The notes beneath the pieces are model-generated. The model made no database searches. It worked only from the letters and a program-made list of their open reading frames with translations, and was not told the DNA's origin. A program made the translations under genes and the position numbers. This document shows, piece after piece, positions 38,650 to 45,317 of a DNA stretch of 46,212 nucleotides. The stretch spans positions 1 through 46,212 of the forward strand of contig JBAZBJ010000010.1 of assembly GCA_041671525.1 (NCBI GenBank), read 5' to 3'. The stretch comes from UBA11098 sp041671525. Lineage in GTDB: Bacteria; Patescibacteriota; Minisyncoccia; Moranbacterales; UBA2206. Positions within the stretch are counted from its first letter, which is position 1, and each line of letters opens with the position of its first letter.

Positions 38650-40533
38650 ATGGAAAAACCCAATTTTCTTTCAGAAAAATATCCTGATCTGCCCGGCTCA
38701 AAGCCGGTGGAGCGCGCGGTGGACAAAGCGCGGCAGTCCGGTGAAAAAATCCATGATAATCTGGAGCGAGTCGACGCGTATATGGATCGTCTTGAGCGTG
38801 TTTTAGGTCGGGAAGGCAAATTTGATAAAGAGAAAGGTTTTCATTTACTGGAAGACAAAATTCTTAACGAATTTACAATAAACATCAATGATCCGGAAAC
38901 ATTGACCAAAGTCGCTGAAGGTTTGTATGAGTCAGAAAAAAGAATTGCCGTTGAGCAAGGCCGGGGCGGTGATATCCAAAAAATTGGTTCCTCACGTGAA
39001 ATTATTGAAAAATATAAACCGTTGGTTTTGGAGAAAGCGGAAATTCAAAGAAAAACATTATCTTCCTGGCTGGATTATCTGCAGCAAAACGACGCCAAGC
39101 AGCCAATGTGGTTCCGCTATTTTGTTGTGCGCAGTCTGGAAAAAATGGGAACTTTCAACAAAGAAAAAGGCGAGTATGCCAAGAGAAATCAGACTACAGT
39201 GGCGCCGTTTCCGGAACTCAATTCCGAAGCTTTGGGCTGGGTGCATCAAAAATTCACGGAAGGAGTGGGTGAAGTAGAAGATTTTGATCCGCAAGATCAA
39301 AATGCGCAAAGAAAAAAAGAAGCGCTCGAGAAAATCGTTCAAAAGAAAGATTTTGCCAAGCTGTATGCTTTCGCACTGGTTGAAACGGCCGGCAAACTCA
39401 ACAAAGAAACGATCGAGGGCGAATGGCGAAAATATGACCAAAGCAGTGATTATGCAATTCTGGAGCGGGATCTGAAAAGCAAAGGCACTGGCTGGTGCAC
39501 GGCCACCGGCAGCGCCAAAGCGCATCTGGCAGGCGGCGATTTCTATGTCTATTACACTAAAGGCGCCAATGGAACATATACCGAGCCACGCGTTGCCATC
39601 CGAATGGATGGCGAACAATTGGGCGAAGTGCGTGGCGTCAACCATCGGCAAGAACTAGAACCGGCGCTGGTGGACATCGCTCAAGCCAAATATCAGAGCC
39701 TCCCCGGTGGCGAAGCCTATGACAAAAAAGCGCGGGATATGAAAGAGATGACGAAATTGATAAAGAAACAGGAAAAAGGCGAGGCTTTCACCAAAGAGGA
39801 ACTTATGTTTTTATATGAAATTGATTCCCAGATCGAATATTTCGGCTATGATCCTGATCCGCGCATCAAGGAATTGCGCGGTCAGAGAAATTCCAAAGAG
39901 GATATGCTGATTGTTTTTGATTGTTTGCGCGAGCAAGTCGCGGAAAATGTGAATGAAATCAATGAAAGCACTAGAGCTTATTTAGGAATATGGAGCATGG
40001 AAATTTTCCAAAAAATCAGAAACTATCCGAATATTCAGCATCTTTGGGAATCTTTTCCGGATAAGAAAATATTCATGCAAACATTGGAGACCAATCCGGC
40101 TGTCAATTCCTCGGAATCAGTCGAAAAAGCGCTGCAAACGAAAAATATGTATCTTTCTGATTGGGGCAAAGACATTCTATATAAAACAGAATTTAGCCAA
40201 GAAAAACAGGACTATGAACTTGTACGATTCACTGTTTCTCAGCTTGGGTTTGCGAATGGCGCAACTACGGATGAAATATACAAAAAAGCCGAAGATTTGG
40301 GATTGGAACTTTGTCCGGCTGAAGTCGGTCCGCACTTGCGCTTGCAATATCCTGGAAAAGAATGGATGCTGATTGCCATGAAGCAAATAACTGACCGCAA
40401 TGGCTATCCGGCTGTCTTCAACCTGCGCACTGATGGCGGACAGCTCGCGCTCCTTGGCTACGATGCTAAGCCTGACCGCAGGTGGGATGCTGCCCACAAG
40501 TTTGTTTTTCGCTTCCGCAAGTTAGAAACTTAG
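38650..40533 (+). CDS. DGR variable (target) protein, 627 residues
   Basis: A large protein whose last 46 codons (residues 580-625) are the variable repeat. No signal peptide or membrane helix is visible, so it appears cytoplasmic. The N-terminal half is helical (for example SGEKIHDNLERVDAYMDRLE). A central conserved-looking block includes WFRYFVVRSLEKMGTFNKEK (residues about 158-177) and GTGWCTATGSAKAHL with DFYVYYTKG (279-305). The C-terminal part reads as a C-type-lectin-like display domain: diversified residues are 586, 588, 593, 597, 600, 602, 604, 605, 610, 613, 615 and 616, ending KFVFRFRK. The central fold is not recognised. Confidence 0.93.
   Translation: MEKPNFLSEKYPDLPGSKPVERAVDKARQSGEKIHDNLERVDAYMDRLERVLGREGKFDKEKGFHLLEDKILNEFTININDPETLTKVAEGLYESEKRIAVEQGRGGDIQKIGSSREIIEKYKPLVLEKAEIQRKTLSSWLDYLQQNDAKQPMWFRYFVVRSLEKMGTFNKEKGEYAKRNQTTVAPFPELNSEALGWVHQKFTEGVGEVEDFDPQDQNAQRKKEALEKIVQKKDFAKLYAFALVETAGKLNKETIEGEWRKYDQSSDYAILERDLKSKGTGWCTATGSAKAHLAGGDFYVYYTKGANGTYTEPRVAIRMDGEQLGEVRGVNHRQELEPALVDIAQAKYQSLPGGEAYDKKARDMKEMTKLIKKQEKGEAFTKEELMFLYEIDSQIEYFGYDPDPRIKELRGQRNSKEDMLIVFDCLREQVAENVNEINESTRAYLGIWSMEIFQKIRNYPNIQHLWESFPDKKIFMQTLETNPAVNSSESVEKALQTKNMYLSDWGKDILYKTEFSQEKQDYELVRFTVSQLGFANGATTDEIYKKAEDLGLELCPAEVGPHLRLQYPGKEWMLIAMKQITDRNGYPAVFNLRTDGGQLALLGYDAKPDRRWDAAHKFVFRFRKLET
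40388..40522 (+). other. DGR variable repeat (VR)
   Basis: 135 bp aligned without gaps to the template repeat at 40861-40995. I count 19 differences and every one is at a template A (to G, C or T); no other base differs. Twelve codons change meaning and two are silent. The ends are shared (TAACTGACCGCAATGGC at the left, AAGTTTGTTTTTCG near the right). A short AAGTT-AGA-AACTT hairpin (40519-40531) follows, at a place where some DGRs need a hairpin for homing. Confidence 0.97.
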
Positions 40534-40618
40534 ACACTTTATTTTTTGAAAATTTTTTGACACTTTGAAGCTTTGGATCTTTGATACTTCTCCGCCGGAG
40601 GCGGTCGACGCATTTTTT

Positions 40619-40627
40619 TGGTATAAT
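40619..40627 (+). promoter_or_regulatory. Extended -10 promoter for the template RNA
   Basis: TGGTATAAT, exact TGn-TATAAT, 234 bp upstream of the template repeat. The 326-bp gap from 40534 holds this promoter, a CCGCC-GGA-GGCGG hairpin just before it, and the 5' part of the template RNA. A 79-codon frame across it is probably not translated. Confidence 0.65.
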
Positions 40628-40860
40628 AAAGCTGGTTTGATTTTATTGAGCGGTTACGGCTTCTCAAGATCTTTCCGGCAAATGCAGATTGAGAGCGTGG
40701 GCGGTCAAGACTTTCCGCGGAGTGGTTTGCATCTTGTCTCTAAAAAGAAATTAACTTGGTGTGCGGTGCTGGTGGATTTTAGATTCCAAATAAAATACAG
40801 CTAAATTTCTTTTGCTTTATGCAGATTAAATAGGCAGTGGAGCGGATGGCATCGCATATG

Positions 40861-40995
40861 TAACTGACCGCAATGGCAATCCGAATGTCTTCAACCTGAA
40901 CACTGATGGCGAACAGCTCGAACTCAATGGCAACAATGCTAAGCCTGACAACAGGTGGAATGCTGACAACAAGTTTGTTTTTCGATTCCGAAAGT
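40861..40995 (+). other. DGR template repeat (TR)
   Basis: 135 bp, gapless match to the variable repeat with all differences at adenines. In the target frame it is rich in AAC and AAT (asparagine) codons, the usual design that allows many amino acids after A mutagenesis. Its translation would end NKFVFRFRK. Confidence 0.97.
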
Positions 40996-41005
40996 CAATT
41001 CTTTT

Positions 41006-41029
41006 CCGCGCCTATAAATCGCGGTTTTT
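41006..41029 (+). terminator. Terminator of the template RNA
   Basis: CCGCG (41006-41010) pairs with CGCGG (41020-41024) around 9 nt, then TTTTT. It lies 10 bp after the template repeat. The avd stop codon on the other strand is inside its loop. Confidence 0.65.
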
Positions 41030-41335
41030 CTTTTCCGGATTTTCCAATCTATTTTTCCAGCCCCAATACATCCGGCCGATTTCTGCCAGTTTCAACGCGA
41101 TTTCCTCGTATTGACGCTCGGAAAGAAGTTTGGCATCCCAAGCCACGGAAACGATAAATTTCAGCGTATCCAGAAGAAAAATACATTCGGCAATTTTTTC
41201 AATCTTGTTTTCCTTCTTGGAAAAGTAGGTAATGTAAACCAGTTCCAACAAATCAAGCAATTTATTTTCAATTCGGGCGCCAATCGTGTAACGCGCGCCT
41301 TTCGGAATATGCGGAGAAATATTCATCCAAATCAA
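41012..41335 (-). CDS. avd: Avd-like DGR accessory protein (antisense to RT)
   Basis: A small four-helix protein. HIPKGARYTIGARIENKLLD (from the tenth residue) and the late LKFIVSVAWDAKLLSERQY and EIGRMYWGWKNRLE match DGR Avd/bAvd proteins, which form a basic pentamer that helps RT make cDNA. It is on the strand opposite to RT and template. The frame is open upstream of the listed TTG start (with DKASVVQRTKEGYLIW, which fits the family N-terminus) up to a TC-dinucleotide tract. An ATG at 41405 is out of frame by one dinucleotide unit. The true N-terminus is therefore uncertain. Confidence 0.8.
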   Translation of the reverse strand: MIWMNISPHIPKGARYTIGARIENKLLDLLELVYITYFSKKENKIEKIAECIFLLDTLKFIVSVAWDAKLLSERQYEEIALKLAEIGRMYWGWKNRLENPEKKNRDL

Positions 41336-41345
41336 ATATCCCTCT

Positions 41346-42401
41346 TTGGTGCGTTGGACAACCGAGGCTTTATCGAGAGAGAGAGAGAGTAGAAAGCTTT
41401 GCCATATCTACGATGATATCATATCTATCGAAAATTTGCTTGTTTCGTGGCGAGAATTTTTACGCGGAAAAAGAAAGCGGAAAGATGTGGCTGATTTTTC
41501 CTTGCATTTTATGGACAATATTCTGACACTTCAGAATGAGCTTAAAAACAAAACCTATCGACACGGCGGATACCAAGCGTTCAAAATCAACGATCCCAAG
41601 CCGCGAGACATTCACAAAGCCAGTGTTCGCGACCGTCTCGTCCACCACGCCATTCATCGAATTTTGTATCCATATTTTGACCAAAAATTTATTTTTGATT
41701 CCTATTCTTGCCGAGATGAAAAAGGCACACACAAGGCGATTGATAGATTCAGGAGATTCGCTTACATTGTCAGCAAAAACCACACGCGGACTTGCTGGAT
41801 TTTGAAAGGCGACATACGCAAATTTTTCGCCAATATCGATCATGAAATTTTGAAAGATATTTTGGCAAAGCATGTTGGGGATAAGAATGTCTTATGGCTA
41901 CTTTCGCAAGTTATTGATAGTTTCAAAACAATGGGAAAAAATGCAGTCGGTCTGCCACTTGGCAATCTTACAAGTCAGCTGCTAGTCAATATCTACATGA
42001 ACGAATTTGATCAATTTGCAAAACGGGAATTAAAAATCCATTTTTATATCCGTTATGCGGATGATTTTGTGATTTTTTCAGAGAGTAAGCGCTATTTGGA
42101 AAGTATCATCCCGAGAATATCTGAATTTCTTAAGACTGAGCTCGGGTTATCGCTTCATCCTGACAAATTATTTATCAAAACACTCAATGCTGGGATGGAT
42201 TTTTTGGGATGGGTGAATTTTCCGTATCATCGGGTGTTGCGGACTTCGACGAAGCGGAGAATGTTGAGAAACTTAAAACAAAAGCCCAAGTCGGAAACAG
42301 TCGCCTCGTATTTGGGATTGTTATCACACGGGAATACACATCAATTATCTAATGAGGTGAAGTTATCCACAGGGCAAGGAGTGGACAAAGGGGTTGTATA
42401 G
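41346..42401 (+). CDS. Diversity-generating retroelement reverse transcriptase
   Basis: 351 residues from TTG 41346 (GTG 41349 also possible; no ATG is available before the conserved region). It shows YDDIISIENLLVSWREFLRG, GYQAFKINDPKPRDIHKASV and RDRLVHHAIHRILYPYFDQK. It also has the active-site YADD (residues 237-240) and GLPLGNLTSQ (202-211); the SQ in this place, in contrast to SP in most RTs, is the DGR mark. No maturase or endonuclease domain follows. Its 5' end overlaps the avd 5' region on the other strand at a (GA)n tract. A TTATCCACA sequence lies in its 3' end (42363-42371). Confidence 0.95.
   Translation: MVRWTTEALSRERESRKLCHIYDDIISIENLLVSWREFLRGKRKRKDVADFSLHFMDNILTLQNELKNKTYRHGGYQAFKINDPKPRDIHKASVRDRLVHHAIHRILYPYFDQKFIFDSYSCRDEKGTHKAIDRFRRFAYIVSKNHTRTCWILKGDIRKFFANIDHEILKDILAKHVGDKNVLWLLSQVIDSFKTMGKNAVGLPLGNLTSQLLVNIYMNEFDQFAKRELKIHFYIRYADDFVIFSESKRYLESIIPRISEFLKTELGLSLHPDKLFIKTLNAGMDFLGWVNFPYHRVLRTSTKRRMLRNLKQKPKSETVASYLGLLSHGNTHQLSNEVKLSTGQGVDKGVV
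41375..41389 (+). repeat. GA dinucleotide tract in the RT/avd overlap
   Basis: Fifteen nt of alternating G and A (GA x7 plus G). It codes for the N-terminal region of RT on one strand and lies in the avd 5' region on the other. Gain of one unit would join RT to an ATG at 41309 and avd to an ATG at 41405. Confidence 0.85.
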
Positions 42402-42416
42402 TGATACAATATCACT
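42382..42416 (+). promoter_or_regulatory. Promoter with overlapping operator-like palindrome
   Basis: TGGACA (42382-42387), 17 bp, TACAAT (42405-42410) with TGn before it. A perfect inverted repeat AGTGATA-CAA-TATCACT (42400-42416) covers the -10, so a dimeric regulator could block it. It serves the four-helix gene at 42439. Confidence 0.65.
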
Positions 42417-42438
42417 GTAAGCAAATAAAAAGAAAAAA

Positions 42439-42969
42439 ATGAGTGAGCCCGCCTATAAAAATCTACTGACTTATAAATACGCCGTCCTTATTTATGACAT
42501 GAACAAAGAATTCATTGCGCGCTTCGTGTCCGGCGCGGAAAACATGCGGCAAAGGCAACAAATGGATCAAGCCGCGCGGTCATCCAAGCAATGCATTGTT
42601 GAAGGCGCGATGCAAGGCACGAGCCTTAAGGGCTACATTAAGATGTTGGGTGTTTCACGGGGAAGTTGGGAGGAATTGTTGGAAGACTATAAAGATATCG
42701 CGAGACTTGGGAGGATTGAGATTTGGAATTCTGAGGGGTTGAGGAGGGAAAGGAGGTTTAGGATTTTCGTGAAAGACGGAGAACCTTTACCCCCTGCACC
42801 ACCTTTACCTCCTGATCTCAGCCTGGCGGTCAACATCATGATCGACCTCATCACTCGGACAAACTTTCTGCTTGATCAACAAAAAAGATCATTGGAGGAA
42901 AAATTTTTGAAAGAAGGCGGGTACACGGAAAATCTTTACAAAAAACGCAGAGAATCGAGAGGGTTTTAA
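42439..42969 (+). CDS. Four-helix bundle protein (23S rRNA IVP-like, suffix-domain type)
   Basis: 176 residues. It has NLLTYKYAVLIYDMNKEFIA, then QMDQAARSSKQCIVEGAMQG, then TSLKGYIKMLGVSRGSWEEL, the typical three-helix core of the four-helix-bundle/IVP family. A proline-rich link (PLPPAPPLPPDLS) is followed by an extra C-terminal helix NIMIDLITRTNFLLDQQKRS. Distant members of this fold serve as DGR accessory proteins, but this subgroup is common away from DGRs. It has its own promoter. Whether it belongs to the DGR is open. Confidence 0.85.
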   Translation: MSEPAYKNLLTYKYAVLIYDMNKEFIARFVSGAENMRQRQQMDQAARSSKQCIVEGAMQGTSLKGYIKMLGVSRGSWEELLEDYKDIARLGRIEIWNSEGLRRERRFRIFVKDGEPLPPAPPLPPDLSLAVNIMIDLITRTNFLLDQQKRSLEEKFLKEGGYTENLYKKRRESRGF

Positions 42970-43038
42970 ATTTAGGAATTCGTTCAAATTAAAAAATTGC
43001 AAAATAAAAAATAACCCAAAACGGATTATTCTCGACTG

Positions 43039-43112
43039 TGGGCGATTCAAGATTCGAACTTGAGACCTCGTCATTATCAGTGACGCGCTCTAACCAACTG
43101 AGCTAATCGCCC
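43039..43112 (-). tRNA. tRNA-Ile (anticodon GAT)
   Basis: Minus strand, 74 nt. Acceptor GGGCGAT with ATCGCCC-type 3' arm, D-arm AGCTCAGTTGG, anticodon stem CGTCA/TGACG with loop CTGATAA, and T-loop TTCGAAT. The CCA is not encoded. It lies 26 nt downstream of tRNA-Ala in its direction of transcription. Confidence 0.95.
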
Positions 43113-43138
43113 GTGTATTAACCAATAAAAATGGTATG

Positions 43139-43211
43139 TGGACCCTAGGGGATTCGAACTCCTGACCTCCTCGGTGCAAACGAGGCGCTCTACCAACTAA
43201 GCTAAGGGCCC
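43139..43211 (-). tRNA. tRNA-Ala (anticodon TGC)
   Basis: Minus strand, 73 nt. Acceptor GGGCCCT with AGGGTCC (one G-T pair), anticodon stem CCTCG/CGAGG with loop TTTGCAC, and T-loop TTCGAAT. CCA is not encoded. The Ala-Ile pair, usually inside rRNA operons, is free-standing here. Confidence 0.95.
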
Positions 43212-43229
43212 TTTTTAAAACTATTGTTT

Positions 43230-43257
43230 ATTGTACACTAAATTTGAGTCTTGACAA
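43230..43257 (-). promoter_or_regulatory. tRNA promoter, divergent
   Basis: On the minus strand TTGTCA, 16 bp, TACAAT, 18 bp upstream of tRNA-Ala. Its -35 overlaps the -35 of the plus-strand promoter. Confidence 0.55.
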
Positions 43258-43279
43258 GTCCCAGCCCATACCTTATACT
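43251..43279 (+). promoter_or_regulatory. Promoter TTGACA-17-TATACT for secE-nusG-rplK-rplA
   Basis: Perfect -35 at 43251-43256, 17 bp, TATACT at 43274-43279. The shared TTGACAA reads as TTGTCAA on the other strand, giving back-to-back promoters. Confidence 0.75.
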
Positions 43280-43288
43280 TAAATCAAT

Positions 43289-43309
43289 AAAAGCCCCGAG
43301 GGCTTTTTA
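43289..43309 (+). terminator. Leader hairpin/attenuator before secE
   Basis: AAAAGCCC pairs with GGGCTTTT around CGA, then T and A runs. It begins only a few nt after the predicted transcription start, so it may attenuate the operon rather than terminate an upstream one. Confidence 0.55.
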
Positions 43310-43333
43310 AAAAACCCTTTAAAATAGACAAAA

Positions 43334-43522
43334 ATGGGCAATCAAATAGTACAATTTGTTAAAGAGGCCAAAGCAGAACTTTTGAAGGTCAATTGGCCGA
43401 CCAGACCGCAGGTCATCAATTACACATTGATGGTAATTGCGCTTTCGATTACACTGGCGATTTTTTTGGGCGGTCTGGACTATGCATTTGGATATATATT
43501 AAAAACTTTTATCGTAAAATAA
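43334..43522 (+). CDS. secE: Preprotein translocase subunit SecE
   Basis: 62 residues with an amphipathic start (VQFVKEAKAELLKVNWPTRP, with the conserved KVxWPTR) and one membrane helix (LMVIALSITLAIFLGGLDYA). It is the single-helix form. It is followed by nusG after 1 bp, the standard order. Confidence 0.95.
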   Translation: MGNQIVQFVKEAKAELLKVNWPTRPQVINYTLMVIALSITLAIFLGGLDYAFGYILKTFIVK

Positions 43523-43523
43523 T

Positions 43524-44069
43524 ATGGCAAAACAGACACAACATCACGGACGAGCCTGGTATGTAATTCACACCTATTCCGGCTATGAGGACAACGTGGC
43601 CCGCAATTTGAAACAGCGGATCGAATCGATGGATATGCAGGATTTGATTTTTGATGTCATGGTGCCGATCGAGAAAAAAATCAAGATCAAGGCGGGCAAA
43701 AGAACGGTGGTGGAAGAAAAAATTTATCCCGGCTATGTGTTGGTGGAAATGATCGTGACGGATGCTTCGTGGTATGTGGTGCGCAACACGCCTAATGTGA
43801 CCGGTTTCATCGGCTTGGGGACAACTCCGACTCCGGTTGACCCGGCGGAAATTGAAATGCTGAAAAAGCGCATGGGTGTGGCGGAACCGAAATACAAGAT
43901 TGATGTGAAGTCTGGTGACTCAGTGAAAATCATCGACGGACCGTTCAAAGATTTTGATGGCAAGGTGGATGAGGTGGATGAGGCGAAAGGCAAGATCAAG
44001 GTGTTGGTTTCCATCTTCGGTCGCGAGACTCCGGTGGAATTGGACTTTTTGCAGATTAATAAAATATAA
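43524..44069 (+). CDS. nusG: Transcription termination/antitermination protein NusG
   Basis: 181 residues. The NGN domain starts RAWYVIHTYSGYEDNVARNL and has KIYPGYVLVEMIVTDASWYV and the NVTGFIGLGTTPTPVDPAE segment. The KOW motif is at the end (SVKIIDGPFKDFDGKVDEVD). A good match along its length; it links RNA polymerase to the ribosome or Rho. Confidence 0.97.
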   Translation: MAKQTQHHGRAWYVIHTYSGYEDNVARNLKQRIESMDMQDLIFDVMVPIEKKIKIKAGKRTVVEEKIYPGYVLVEMIVTDASWYVVRNTPNVTGFIGLGTTPTPVDPAEIEMLKKRMGVAEPKYKIDVKSGDSVKIIDGPFKDFDGKVDEVDEAKGKIKVLVSIFGRETPVELDFLQINKI

Positions 44070-44077
44070 GCATATAA

Positions 44078-44154
44078 CTCACTAAGCAGACACGAATTTA
44101 TTCACTAATATTCGCGAATATTCGAGAAAAATTAGAGAATGATTCGAGATTTAC
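44078..44154 (+). repeat. Palindromic repeat family III, copy b (nusG-rplK gap)
   Basis: TTCACTAATATTCGCGAATA and ATTAGAGAATGATTCGAGATTT are closely similar to parts of the element at 8329-8425. It ends 6 bp before rplK. Confidence 0.6.
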
Positions 44155-44160
44155 ATCCTT

Positions 44161-44583
44161 ATGGCAAAGAAAATTAAAACCGTTGTCAAATTGCAGATTC
44201 AAGCTGGCAAAGCAAATCCAGCGCCGCCGGTTGGTCCAGCCCTGGGTCAGCATGGTTTGAATATCCAAGAATTTTGCACCAAGTTCAATGAAGCGACCAA
44301 GGACAAAATGGGAGACATCATCCCAGCGGAAATTACGATTTTTGAAGATCGCACTTTCACCTTCGTTTTGAAGACGCCACCGGCTTCTGATTTGCTGCGA
44401 AAAGCGGCCAAAATTGAAAAAGGCGCCGGCAATCCGTTGAAGGACAAAGTTGGGCAGATCACCAAGGCGCAGCTGACCGAAATTGCGGAAAAGAAATTGG
44501 AAGACCTGAATGCCAATGACGTGGCCGCGGCCGAAAAAATCATTGCCGGCACAGCACGTTCCATGGGCGTCAAGATTGTATAA
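44161..44583 (+). CDS. rplK: 50S ribosomal protein L11 (uL11)
   Basis: L11 forms the GTPase-associated stalk base. The 140-residue protein begins MAKKIKTVVKLQIQAGKANP, with the PPVGPALGQHGLNIQEFC segment, FVLKTPPASDLLRKAAKIEK and the C-terminal ANDVAAAEKIIAGTARSMGV. Normal length and order. Confidence 0.98.
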   Translation: MAKKIKTVVKLQIQAGKANPAPPVGPALGQHGLNIQEFCTKFNEATKDKMGDIIPAEITIFEDRTFTFVLKTPPASDLLRKAAKIEKGAGNPLKDKVGQITKAQLTEIAEKKLEDLNANDVAAAEKIIAGTARSMGVKIV

Positions 44584-44596
44584 TAATTTATAAATT

Positions 44597-44639
44597 GTGG
44601 GAGAGGTAAGTAGGAAGCTACGTAACTCATTATCACCAC
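44597..44639 (+). promoter_or_regulatory. Hairpin before rplA, candidate L1 autoregulatory site
   Basis: Nested pairs GTGG/CCAC, GAG/CTC and GTAG/CTAC with internal loops (GGTAA and GTAA) sit just upstream of rplA. L1 is known to bind a mimic of its rRNA site in such mRNAs. The match is by position and shape only. Confidence 0.4.
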
Positions 44640-44648
44640 GACAATAAT

Positions 44649-45317
44649 ATGCATAGAGGAAAAAAGTACCGGGCCATCGGTGAGAAGATCGATAATAACA
44701 AAATCTATTCGATTGAAGAAGCGGTGACATTGATGAAAGAAAATAAGCTGGCGAAATTCGATGAATCCGTGGAGATCCACGTGAAAACCAACGTTGACCC
44801 GAAAAAGGGCGACCAACAAGTGCGCGCCACGGTTGTTTTGCCACACGGCACTGGCAAGAGCAAAAAAATCGCGGTCATCACTTCGACTTCAGAAAAAGAA
44901 GCCAAAGAAGCCGGCGCGGACATTGTGGGCGGGGAAGAACTGATTGAAAAAATGTCCAAAAAAATTGATTTTGATATTTTGGTGGCGACGCCGGAAATGA
45001 TGCCAAAATTGGCCAAGGTGGCAAAAATCCTGGGGCCCAAAGGCTTGATGCCTAATCCCAAAACGGAAACCGTGACCACCAAGATCAAAGAAACGGTGGA
45101 AGCCTTGAAGAAGGGGAAGGCTGCTTTCAAGAATGATGACACGGCCAACGTGCACCAGATCGTCGGCAAACTTTCTTTTGAGGACGCCAAATTAGTGGAA
45201 AACATCACAACTTTCATTGAAGCCGTCGAAAAAAACAAACCGGCTGCTTTCAAAGGTAAATTGGTGGCCAACATCACGGTTTGCTCGACGATGGGTCGCG
45301 GCATCAAGATACGTTAG
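44649..45317 (+). CDS. rplA: 50S ribosomal protein L1 (uL1)
   Basis: L1 builds the mobile stalk at the E site. The 222-residue protein has the start RGKKYRAIGEKIDNNKIYSI, then VRATVVLPHGTGKSKKIAVI and the conserved LGPKGLMPNPKTETVTTKI. It ends VCSTMGRGIKIR. Its TAG stop is the first part of a tandem repeat array. Some CPR groups lack L1; this one has it. Confidence 0.97.
   Translation: MHRGKKYRAIGEKIDNNKIYSIEEAVTLMKENKLAKFDESVEIHVKTNVDPKKGDQQVRATVVLPHGTGKSKKIAVITSTSEKEAKEAGADIVGGEELIEKMSKKIDFDILVATPEMMPKLAKVAKILGPKGLMPNPKTETVTTKIKETVEALKKGKAAFKNDDTANVHQIVGKLSFEDAKLVENITTFIEAVEKNKPAAFKGKLVANITVCSTMGRGIKIR

Larger units (their letters stand above)
40634..41029 (+). ncRNA. DGR template RNA
   Basis: Inferred transcript of about 395 nt from the extended -10 promoter to the hairpin terminator at 41006-41029, holding the template repeat in its 3' half. 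The 5' part has hairpin potential (TTGAG with CTCAA near 40646-40667). Template RNAs flanked by structured sequence are known from DGRs; the ends here are predictions. Confidence 0.65.

Noticed and set aside
40565..40804. 79-codon frame between variable repeat and template repeat
   Set aside because: Contains the template-RNA promoter and hairpins and has no start signal; it is better explained as non-coding template RNA.
3504..42371. Two TTATCCACA sequences (3504-3512 and 42363-42371) as a replication origin
   Set aside because: They are single isolated DnaA-box matches 39 kb apart, without clusters, an AT-rich unwinding region or dnaA/dnaN.
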